Source: Betaproteobacteria bacterium
GTDB lineage: Bacteria > Pseudomonadota > Gammaproteobacteria > Burkholderiales > SG8-39
DNA: 6,175 nt
Assembly (NCBI GenBank): GCA_029865405.1
Contig: JAOUGZ010000181.1
Location: 1-6,175 of the forward strand
Direction: 5' to 3'
The notes below the pieces were generated by a model. It did no database searches and had not been told where the DNA came from. It saw only the letters and a program-made list of their open reading frames with translations. Below are positions 1 through 6,124 of this stretch, piece by piece. Every line of letters starts with the position of its first letter. Position 1 is the first letter of the stretch. Both the position numbers and the translations under genes were made by a program.

Positions 1-569
1 CCGTGCCGCCGAACATCGATCCCGAGGTGACCGCGGTGCCGCCGGTCGCCGGCCTCGCCGTCGTCGCCGCCGTCGCCGTGGGCTTCGTGCTGCTACGCGT
101 GCAACCGTGGTATTCGCTGGCGCTGCTCTGGTTCTTCCTGCACCTCGCGTCAACCAATTCGCTCCTGCCGCGCCTCGACGCGGTGAACGACCGCCAGCTC
201 TACCTCGCTTCGATCGGGCCGCTGGCGCTTGCCGGGCTGGCGCTGGCGCTCGCGCCGCGCGGACGCCTCATGCTGACGGCCTTTGCGGCGCTGGTGCTCG
301 CAGCGGCGACGATCGCGCGCAACCAGGACTACCGCAGCGAAACCACGCTGTGGAGCGACACCGTGCGCAAGTCGCCTGGGAAGGCGCGCGCCTGGAACAA
401 CCTCGGCTATGCCTACCAGGTCGAAGGCCGGCGCGACGAGGCGTGCGCCGCGTACGCGCGTGCGCTGCAGCTCGACGCCGGGCAGCTGCGGGCGGGCGTC
501 AACTTCCGCGAGCTCAGATGTAGCCCGGACCCTCGATCGCCGGGTGCTGCGCCAGGAACGCCTCGTTGA
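1..569 (+). CDS. C-terminal part of a multi-pass membrane protein with a TPR motif (TMTC-like), 5' end outside the window
   Basis: The frame is open to the left edge, so the GTG at base 3 is an internal codon and not a start. The visible 188 residues (counted from base 3) show about four hydrophobic segments, at roughly 14-32, 38-55, 70-84 and 89-105. A loop between the second and third reads LPRLDAVNDRQLYLA. After the last segment comes one clear TPR-type helix pair at about 129-162 (WNNLGYAYQVEGRRDEAC, then ARALQLD). Membrane domain followed by TPR is the architecture of TMTC-like / putative O-mannosyl- or glycan-transferase-related proteins in proteobacteria. The enzymatic part, if any, would lie upstream, so function is left open. 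The protein sits in the inner membrane. The last 18 or so codons (after about residue 170) are Pro/Gly/Arg-rich and coincide with the 56-nt convergent overlap with the facing gene. The family call is from pattern recognition only. Confidence 0.75.
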   Translation, partial: VPPNIDPEVTAVPPVAGLAVVAAVAVGFVLLRVQPWYSLALLWFFLHLASTNSLLPRLDAVNDRQLYLASIGPLALAGLALALAPRGRLMLTAFAALVLAAATIARNQDYRSETTLWSDTVRKSPGKARAWNNLGYAYQVEGRRDEACAAYARALQLDAGQLRAGVNFRELRCSPDPRSPGAAPGTPR

Positions 570-1665
570 CCTCGAGCCCGAGCCCGGGCTTCTCGAGCGG
601 CCAGACGTTGCCGTCCTTGTCCACCTCGTAGGGCTTCGACACGAGCTCGTCGCGGAACTTGTTCGCCTTCGACACGTCGCCCTCGAAATAGCCGCCGTTG
701 TCGATCGCGCAAAGGAAATGGATCGACGCCGCGTGGTTCAACCCCGTCATCGAGCTGTGCGGGTGGATCGGCAGCTTGTACGCGGACGCCAGCGCTGCGA
801 TGCGCAGCGCCTCGGTGAGGCCGCCGGTCTTCGACAGGTCCGGCTGCAGGATGGTGATCGAGCCGTCCTCGATCACGCGGTTGAATTCGAACCGGGTGTA
901 ATGGTTCTCGCCCGCCGCGAGCGGCGTGCGGCCGAAGCCTTTGGCGATCGCGTAGCTGCGGTGGTCGTGCGCGGGGAAGGGCTCTTCCAGCCAGCCCACT
1001 TTCAGCTCGTCCAGCGCGGGCATGACCCGGCGCACGTCCTCGACGCTGTAGCCGATGTTGGCGTCGGTGAGGATGACGAGGTCGTCGCCGCAGGCCTGGC
1101 GCACTGCGCGGATGCGTCCGACGTCGCGCTTCACCGAATCGCCGACCCGCAGCTTCACCGCCTTGTAGCCGAGCGCGAGGTTCTTGCGGATTTCGTCGAC
1201 GAGCGGCCCCGGCGGCTGGTAGCCGAGGGAGACGCCGCCGGCGTAGGCGGGAATGCCTTTGCGCGCTCCGCCCAGCAGCCGATACAGCGGCATGCCTGCG
1301 GCCTGGCCGCGGATGTCCCAGAGCGCGAGGTCGATGCCGCTCATCGCAAGGCACGTCCCCGCGCCCATGCCGTGGCTCGCGAGCTGCTTGTCGTAGATCT
1401 TCTTCCACACGCCGACGACGTCCGCGGCGTCCATGCCGAGGACGAGTTGCGCGAGCGTGGTCTCGATCAGCCTGGCCACCGCCGTGTGCGCGCGGCCATG
1501 GTGCGACTCGCCCCAGCCGACGAGGCCGGCTTCGGTGCGCACCTTCACCACCACGGCATCGCGCTTGATGGCGGTGCCGATGCCGAGCGCGACGCGGTGC
1601 TCGGGCGGCACGGGAAACGACGTCGGGTAGGCCTTGATCTCAGCGATTCTCAGGTCGGCGGACAT
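514..1665 (-). CDS. Mandelate racemase/muconate lactonizing enzyme family protein (enolase superfamily)
   Basis: This 383-aa protein has the usual family length. Enzymes of this superfamily abstract a proton alpha to a carboxylate, bound through Mg2+, and then racemise, eliminate water or isomerise. An N-terminal capping domain (about 1-130, with WGESHHGRAH at 51-60) precedes the barrel. The three metal ligands expected are visible: D201 (in LTDANIG), E227 (in GWLEEPF) and E253 (in AAGENHYT). D276 (in LQPDLSKTGG) and H301 or H303 (in PIHPHSS) fit the Asp-His dyad of the MR subgroup, and E328 (in YFEGD) fits the late acidic residue. At the second-strand base position the motif is K171-L-R173, KxR and not the canonical KxK. 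The set points to an MR-type acid-sugar dehydratase or racemase; the substrate is unknown. The ATG at 1663-1665 was chosen because GGAGG lies 6 nt upstream and MSADLRIAEIKAYP is a typical N-terminus; the frame stays open further upstream but only inside the preceding gene. It is the last gene of the operon and starts inside the dehydrogenase gene (26-nt overlap). Confidence 0.92.
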   Translation of the reverse strand: MSADLRIAEIKAYPTSFPVPPEHRVALGIGTAIKRDAVVVKVRTEAGLVGWGESHHGRAHTAVARLIETTLAQLVLGMDAADVVGVWKKIYDKQLASHGMGAGTCLAMSGIDLALWDIRGQAAGMPLYRLLGGARKGIPAYAGGVSLGYQPPGPLVDEIRKNLALGYKAVKLRVGDSVKRDVGRIRAVRQACGDDLVILTDANIGYSVEDVRRVMPALDELKVGWLEEPFPAHDHRSYAIAKGFGRTPLAAGENHYTRFEFNRVIEDGSITILQPDLSKTGGLTEALRIAALASAYKLPIHPHSSMTGLNHAASIHFLCAIDNGGYFEGDVSKANKFRDELVSKPYEVDKDGNVWPLEKPGLGLEVNEAFLAQHPAIEGPGYI

Positions 1666-2614
1666 GCCAGGCCTCCGGGTTGACGAGGTTGCTCGGTTTC
1701 TCGCCGGCGAGCATGCGCAGCGTCTCGTCGGCGGCGCGCACGCTGGCGCGCGCTCGCGACTCGCGCGTGCTGCCGGCGAGGTGCGGCGTAAGCAGGACGT
1801 TGTCCAGCGCAAGCAGCGGGTGTCCCGGCTCGATGCGGTAGTGCTCGTAGACATCCAGCATGGCGCCGGCGATGCGCCGGTTCTGCAGCGCGTCGATGAG
1901 CGCGGTCTCGTCGATCACCGGGCCGCGGCCGACGTTGATCAGCCAGGCCGAGGACTTCATCGCAGCGAGGCGCGCGGCGTTGAACAGGTGGTGCGTCTGG
2001 GGATTGAGCGGGCAGGCGATGACGATGAAATCGGATTGCGCAACGAGGTTGTCGAGGTCCGTGCCTTGCGCCTCCGGCGGCAGCCGATCCAGGCGCCTTT
2101 GATGCCCGAGCACGCGCATGCCGAAGCCGCGCGCGCAGATCTGCGCCACGCGCCGGCCGATCTCGCCGACGCCGACGATGCCGACCGTGAGGCCGGTGAT
2201 TTCCCGCGCGGGCATGGCGAGGCGCCGCGCCTCGTCCCAGGGCTGCGTGTGCATCGCCGCGTTGATGGCGGCGATGTTGCGCGCGAGCATCAGCATCGCC
2301 AGCACGCAGTACTCGGCGACCGACTGCGCGTTGGAGCCGGGCAGGTTCGCGACCAGCACGCCCTTGGCGCTGGCGGCGGCGAGCGGCACGAGGTCGATGC
2401 CGGTGCCGTGGATGGTGACGGCGCGCACGCGTGGCGCGGCCTCGAAGATGTCCTCGGGGAGCTTGGAGCGGATGATGACGCCGTCGGCGTCGGCCGCGAG
2501 GCGCTTCACCGTCGCCGCGCTGCCTTCGGGCGCGCGTACCACCTCGGCGCCGCGCGCGCGCAGCAGCGCTTCCCCCGATTCGTCGATCGGGTCGGTGAGC
2601 AGCACGCGCATCAT
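1640..2614 (-). CDS. D-isomer-specific 2-hydroxyacid dehydrogenase family protein
   Basis: The 324-aa product matches the usual family length and should interconvert a 2-oxoacid and a D-2-hydroxyacid with a nicotinamide cofactor in the cytosol. The N-terminal substrate domain includes HGTGIDLVPL (69-78) and LPGSNAQSVAEY (91-102). The Rossmann glycine motif is VGIVGVGEIG (144-153). The catalytic triad of the family is present: R230 (INVGRGP), E262 (IEPGHPL) and H278 (LLTPHLAGST). After the second Rossmann strand the sequence is HQRR (171-174), where NAD-specific members usually have an Asp; this favours NADP(H), by inference. Family members include phosphoglycerate dehydrogenase and hydroxypyruvate/glyoxylate reductases; the substrate cannot be assigned. 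The first of two consecutive ATGs (2612-2614) overlaps the TGA of the acyl-CoA dehydrogenase gene as ATGA, indicating translational coupling; no strong Shine-Dalgarno sequence is visible. Confidence 0.93.
   Translation of the reverse strand: MMRVLLTDPIDESGEALLRARGAEVVRAPEGSAATVKRLAADADGVIIRSKLPEDIFEAAPRVRAVTIHGTGIDLVPLAAASAKGVLVANLPGSNAQSVAEYCVLAMLMLARNIAAINAAMHTQPWDEARRLAMPAREITGLTVGIVGVGEIGRRVAQICARGFGMRVLGHQRRLDRLPPEAQGTDLDNLVAQSDFIVIACPLNPQTHHLFNAARLAAMKSSAWLINVGRGPVIDETALIDALQNRRIAGAMLDVYEHYRIEPGHPLLALDNVLLTPHLAGSTRESRARASVRAADETLRMLAGEKPSNLVNPEAWHVRRPENR
1672..1676 (-). promoter_or_regulatory. Ribosome-binding site (GGAGG) of the MR/MLE-family gene
   Basis: The minus strand reads GGAGG, then 6 nt, then ATG at 1663-1665. 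This is a near-perfect Shine-Dalgarno sequence at good spacing. It lies inside the last codons of the dehydrogenase gene and decides the start against the longer open frame. The last gene can therefore recruit ribosomes itself and need not rely only on coupling. Confidence 0.85.
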
Positions 2615-4194
2615 TGCAGCAGCGCTTCGGCGAACGCGTCGTCCACCGGCGCGAGCGGGTCGCGCGGCTCGAGGCGGTGTCGGCGCACGAGCCGCGCGAG
2701 GAGCGGGCGGCCCTCGCGCTCGTGCAGCGCCGCAGCGCAGGCGTAATACAGGCCCGTGGCGGCCTGGCGTGCGTGGGTCTCGTCCGCCTTCCTCGCGAAG
2801 TCGGCTGCCTTGCCGAGATCGAGTGCCATGGCGTTCAGCGCGTCTTCCTTGCGGATCGCGCGCAGCACGTCCAGCGCGACGATGTTCGACGTGCCCTCCC
2901 AGATCGAGCCGAGGTGGGCGTCGCGCAGCAGGCGCGCGTCCGACCACTCTTCGGTATAGCCGACGCCGCCGCGCACTTCCATCGCGTCGCCGGTCACGCG
3001 CCGCGCGTCGCGGCAGGCCCTGAATTTCAACAGCGGCGTCAGCAGGCGCACGCGGCGCCGCGCAGCGTCATCCCCCGCGTCGGCCTTGGCGAGCTCGGCG
3101 GCGGTGTAGAGCATCACCGAGCGCGCCGCTTCGGCGGGCACCATGAGCTTCAGGAGTTGCCGGCGCATGAGCGGAAAGTCGACCAGCGGCTTGCCGAAGG
3201 CGATGCGCCGGCGCGCGACGTAGAGCGCCTCGGTGAGCGCGCGGCGCATCATGCCCGCGGCGCGCATGCCGTTCGACAGCCGCGACATGTTGATCATGTC
3301 GGCCATCTGCACGAAGCCGCGCTCCGGGTCGCCCACCAGGTGGGCGAGGGCGCCTTCGAGGCGGATCTCGCCGCTCGGCATGTCGCGCGTGCCGAGCTTG
3401 TCCTTCAGCCGCACGATGCGATAGGCGTTGGGCGTGCCGTCAGGCAACTGCTTGGGCAGCAGGAAGAGGGACAGTCCCTTGGTTCCCGCGGGCGCGCCGT
3501 CGGGGCGCGCCAGCACGAGCGCGAGGCCGGCATCCGCGTTGGAGCAGAACCACTTGTCGCCGTAGAGCCGCCAGTGCTCGCCGTCCTGCACCGCGCGCGT
3601 CGCGGTGGCGCCGACGTCCGAGCCCGCGCCCTGCTCGGTCATGAACATCGCGCCTTGCGTGAGCGCGTCGAGGTCCTGCTGGGTCAATCCTGGTAAGTAG
3701 CGCGCTACGAGTGCGGGACTCCCGAACTTCCTGAGCGTGCGCGCTAGGGCATCGGTCATCGACAGCGGGCAGCAGGCGCCGAACTCGGCCTGCACATAGA
3801 GATAGGTCAGGGCGTATTTCGCGATCGGCGGCAGCGGCTCGGGCCAGCCGAGCACGCCGCCGCGATGCGACATCGCCGCGAGGCCGTACTCGCTGAAGGC
3901 GACTTCCTCGAGCCGGCGGTACGCCGGGTGCTTCTCGATCCACTGGCGATCCTCGCCGGTGCGCGTGCGTTGGTGCAGGACGGGCGGGTGGCGATCGGCC
4001 GTGGCGGCGAGCTGGTCCAGTTCATCGCCCGCCATGGCACCCAGGCGCTCGAAGTGCGGCAGCAGGTGCGCGTAGAGCTTGGGCTCCATGTAATGCCGCA
4101 GGAGCTGTGCGTACTCCGGGTCGGCGTGAAAGAGGTTGGTGCCGCGGCTGTCGGGCAGCGACAGGCCTCGCGCCAGCGGATCGGCGGGCTTCAT
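2611..4194 (-). CDS. AidB-like acyl-CoA dehydrogenase
   Basis: The 527-aa protein is longer than a classical acyl-CoA dehydrogenase (about 380-400 aa) and matches the AidB-like branch in length and layout. An extra N-terminal helical region (about 1-125, with NLFHADPEYAQLLRHY and RQWIEKHPAYRRLEEV) precedes the flavin core. FAD and substrate motifs are MTEQGAGSDVGAT (185-197), YGDKWFCSNAD (211-221) and RIAFGKPL (330-337). The C-terminal signature spans about 408-446 and includes GGVGYTEEW and IWEGTSNI. E433 in WEGTSN sits where the catalytic base of MCAD-type enzymes lies. Such enzymes oxidise an acyl-CoA at the alpha-beta bond and pass electrons to ETF. E. coli AidB itself is an alkylation-response protein with weak dehydrogenase activity, but placement inside a catabolic-looking operon favours a metabolic role here (inference). 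The ATG at 4192-4194 was preferred over a longer frame reaching 4248; it forms TAATG with the aldolase stop. No strong ribosome-binding site is visible. Confidence 0.92.
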   Translation of the reverse strand: MKPADPLARGLSLPDSRGTNLFHADPEYAQLLRHYMEPKLYAHLLPHFERLGAMAGDELDQLAATADRHPPVLHQRTRTGEDRQWIEKHPAYRRLEEVAFSEYGLAAMSHRGGVLGWPEPLPPIAKYALTYLYVQAEFGACCPLSMTDALARTLRKFGSPALVARYLPGLTQQDLDALTQGAMFMTEQGAGSDVGATATRAVQDGEHWRLYGDKWFCSNADAGLALVLARPDGAPAGTKGLSLFLLPKQLPDGTPNAYRIVRLKDKLGTRDMPSGEIRLEGALAHLVGDPERGFVQMADMINMSRLSNGMRAAGMMRRALTEALYVARRRIAFGKPLVDFPLMRRQLLKLMVPAEAARSVMLYTAAELAKADAGDDAARRRVRLLTPLLKFRACRDARRVTGDAMEVRGGVGYTEEWSDARLLRDAHLGSIWEGTSNIVALDVLRAIRKEDALNAMALDLGKAADFARKADETHARQAATGLYYACAAALHEREGRPLLARLVRRHRLEPRDPLAPVDDAFAEALLQ

Positions 4195-4973
4195 TACTCG
4201 CGGAACGACGGATCGCGCCGGTCGAGCATCCTCAGCAGCGCCGGCCACTCGAGCTCGGTGATCTTCCGGCGCTTGCCGGGCGCGTAGCGCTCGTTGGTGA
4301 GCTTCACCACGTCGGCACCCGGGTGGTTGAGCTCAGTGTTGCAGGCCATCGCCATCACCTGCGCCTGGCAGGCGCGCTCGAGCCAGTGCAGCACCACGAA
4401 CGCCTCGCACACCGTGCGTCCCGCCGTAAGCAGGCCGTGGTTGCGCAGAATCATCGCGGAAGCCGAGCCGAGGTCCTTCACAAGGCGTTCCTGCTCATCG
4501 AGGTCGATCGCCGGGCCTTCGTAGTCGTGGTAGGCGATCTCGCCGAAGAACATGGCGTTCTGCGTGAGCGGCAGCAGGCCGCATTTCAGCGCCGAGACCG
4601 CCATGCCGGCGGGCGAGTGCGTGTGGATCACGCACGCCACGTCCTCGCGGCCGCGGTGAATCGCGCTGTGGATGACGAAGCCCGCCTGGTTGATGCCGTA
4701 GCCGGTGCCCGAGTCGAGCACGATCTTGCCGTCGAAGTCGATCTTCACCAGGCTGGAGGCGGTGACTTCTTCGTACGCGTAGCCGTAGGCGTTGATGAGG
4801 AAGTGGCCTTCCTCGCCCGGCACGCGCGCCGTGGCGTGGTTGTAGATCAGGTCGTTCATGTCGTAGTGCGCGATCAGCCGGTAGCAGGCGGCGAGGTCGA
4901 CGCGCGCCTGCCACTCCTCGGCGCTCACCTTGCTGCGCAGCGACGGAATCTTGACCTGTGAGAGATCGGTCAT
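4194..4973 (-). CDS. Class II aldolase/adducin family protein
   Basis: The 259-aa product is the usual size of a single aldolase II domain. Members bind a divalent metal, usually Zn2+, and catalyse retro-aldol cleavage, epimerisation or, in some aromatic pathways, decarboxylation (for example 3,4-dihydroxyphthalate decarboxylases). The metal site is visible as H117-T-H119 (VIHTHSPAG) and H179 (LRNHGLL). Other family hallmarks are YRLIAHYDMNDLIYNHATAR (31-50), FVIHSAIHRGRED (99-111) and the C-terminal HWLERACQAQ (196-205). The Glu that acts as base in L-fuculose-1-phosphate aldolase, four residues before H102, is Gly98 here, so it is probably not a classical sugar-phosphate aldolase. The start at 4971-4973 is well supported: AAGGA lies 6 nt upstream and ATGA overlaps the stop of the thiolase-like gene. 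The frame extends upstream to 5831 only as a shadow of that gene. The substrate is unknown. Confidence 0.93.
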   Translation of the reverse strand: MTDLSQVKIPSLRSKVSAEEWQARVDLAACYRLIAHYDMNDLIYNHATARVPGEEGHFLINAYGYAYEEVTASSLVKIDFDGKIVLDSGTGYGINQAGFVIHSAIHRGREDVACVIHTHSPAGMAVSALKCGLLPLTQNAMFFGEIAYHDYEGPAIDLDEQERLVKDLGSASAMILRNHGLLTAGRTVCEAFVVLHWLERACQAQVMAMACNTELNHPGADVVKLTNERYAPGKRRKITELEWPALLRMLDRRDPSFRE

Positions 4974-6124
4974 AGCGTGTCCTTCGTTCCGAGTAGCGCG
5001 GTAATCTGGCTCGAGAGCACCCCGCCGTTGCCGTGGGCGAGGGCGACGGCGGCGTCCTTCACCTGCCGCGCCCCGGCCTCGCCCCGCAATTGTCGCACCG
5101 CTTCGATGAGCAGGAAGACTCCGTACATGCCCGGGTGAACGCAAGAAAGCCCCCCGCCGTTGGTGTTCACGGGCAGGCTGCCCCCCGGCGCGATGCGCCC
5201 GCCCGAGACGAAAGCGCCGCCTTCGCCCTTCCTGCAAAACCCCAGGTCTTCGAGAAAAAGCAGCGTGTTGATGGTGAAAGCGTCGTAGAGCTCCACCACG
5301 TCGACGTCCTGCGGGCCTAGGCCCGCCATCTCGTAAGCACGTTTTCCGGACTCGGTCGCGGCCGTCACGGTGAGATCGGGCATCGAGGAGATCTGCCGGT
5401 GCCAGTGCGCCGCGCCGACGCCGAGCAGGTAGGCCGGCGCCGTCCGCAGCATCTGCGCCCGCTCGGCGCGCGTCAGCACGTACGCGCCGCCGCCGTCCGT
5501 GACCAGGCAGCAGTCGCGCACCGTCAGCGGATCGCTCACCATGCGCGACTTGAGGACGTCCTCCACCGTGAGCGGCTCGCGCGTGAACGCGTCCGGGTTC
5601 AATTGCGCCCACTTGCGCGCCGCCACCGCGATCTCGGCGAGCTGCTCGCGCTTGGTTCCGTACTGGTGCATGTGGCGCGCCGCGGCGAGCGCGTAGGAGG
5701 TGGGCGGATTGAACGGCTTGTAAGGGTGCTCGAACACCTGCGGGTCGAGCGCCATCTTGTGGCGCCCGGCTTCCGCGCGGCCGGTGCCGGTGCGCTGGTT
5801 GGAGCCGTAGGCGACGAGAATCGTCTCGCACAGCCCCGCATTCAGCGCCAGCATCGCCGGGATCAGGTGGCCGACGAAGGACGAGCCGCCGACCATGCTC
5901 GACTCGGTGAACTTCGGGTGCACGCCGAGGTGCTCGGCGAGGGCGAGCCCGGACATGAAGATGTTGGTGCTGGCGATGACGATGCCGTCTACGTCGCGCG
6001 CGGTAAGGCTGGCGTCGTCGAGCGCGTTCTTCGCGGCGGCGGCGGCGATCTCCATCTCGGTCCAGCCCGGCGCCTCGCCGCAGCCAGCGAGGCCCACGCC
6101 CGCGATCGCGACCGAGCCCCTCAT
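4970..6124 (-). CDS. Thiolase-fold protein (SCP-x / lipid-transfer-protein type), probably not a Cys-dependent thiolase
   Basis: The 384-aa product has the length and order of an SCP-x-type thiolase domain. The N-terminus reads MRGSVAIAGVG; ETILVAYGSNQ lies at 100-110. VVELYDAFT (276-284) and NTNGGGLSCVHPGMYG (320-335) are family hallmarks, with H330 in the conserved HPxG position. The C-terminal HGNGG (364-368) replaces the CGGG-type loop of classical thiolases. In the region where thiolases carry the nucleophilic Cys, the sequence is SSMVGGSSFVG (75-85) with no Cys. Relatives lacking this Cys include the steroid side-chain aldolases of the Ltp2 type, which cleave a CoA thioester by retro-aldol reaction with a DUF35 partner; a similar role here is inference. 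The ATG at 6122-6124 overlaps the preceding gene's TGA as ATGA. A weak GGAG (complement of 6136-6139) stands 11 nt upstream. Confidence 0.9.
   Translation of the reverse strand: MRGSVAIAGVGLAGCGEAPGWTEMEIAAAAAKNALDDASLTARDVDGIVIASTNIFMSGLALAEHLGVHPKFTESSMVGGSSFVGHLIPAMLALNAGLCETILVAYGSNQRTGTGRAEAGRHKMALDPQVFEHPYKPFNPPTSYALAAARHMHQYGTKREQLAEIAVAARKWAQLNPDAFTREPLTVEDVLKSRMVSDPLTVRDCCLVTDGGGAYVLTRAERAQMLRTAPAYLLGVGAAHWHRQISSMPDLTVTAATESGKRAYEMAGLGPQDVDVVELYDAFTINTLLFLEDLGFCRKGEGGAFVSGGRIAPGGSLPVNTNGGGLSCVHPGMYGVFLLIEAVRQLRGEAGARQVKDAAVALAHGNGGVLSSQITALLGTKDTL
4980..4984 (-). promoter_or_regulatory. Ribosome-binding site (AAGGA) of the class II aldolase gene
   Basis: The minus strand reads AAGGA, then 6 nt, then ATG at 4971-4973, all within the 3' end of the thiolase-like gene. 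It fixes the aldolase start and rules out the much longer frame reaching 5831. Confidence 0.8.

Noticed and set aside
3..5. GTG at the left edge as the start of the TPR membrane protein
   Set aside because: The frame is open to the edge and the visible residues resemble the interior of a longer membrane protein, so the GTG is an internal Val codon.
523..545. Possible hairpin (CCCGG at 524-528 pairing with CCGGG at 540-544) as a terminator between the convergent genes
   Set aside because: The stem is only 5 bp with an 11-nt loop, there is no T-tract on either side, and it lies within two coding regions. Such pairings are common by chance at this GC content.
283..1683. Long plus-strand open frame (466 codons) opposite the MR/MLE gene
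   Set aside because: Its translation is Arg/Ala/Val-rich with no recognisable motif, and it lies antisense to a gene with all active-site residues. Long antisense frames are expected in GC-rich DNA with strong codon bias.
1666..1854. N-terminal extension of the MR/MLE frame (would give 446 aa)
   Set aside because: The extra 63 residues are a shadow of the dehydrogenase C-terminus, and GGAGG precedes the internal ATG at ideal spacing.
1634..2746. Plus-strand open frame of 370 codons opposite the dehydrogenase gene
   Set aside because: Low-complexity Arg/Ala/His-rich translation, antisense to a well-supported gene, with no family resemblance.
2614..3696. Plus-strand open frame of 360 codons opposite the acyl-CoA dehydrogenase gene
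   Set aside because: Antisense shadow of a gene with clear flavin-enzyme motifs; the composition is not protein-like.
4974..5831. N-terminal extension of the aldolase frame (would give 545 aa)
   Set aside because: The extra part is an Arg-rich out-of-frame reading of the thiolase-like gene, and the ATG at 4971-4973 has a strong Shine-Dalgarno sequence.
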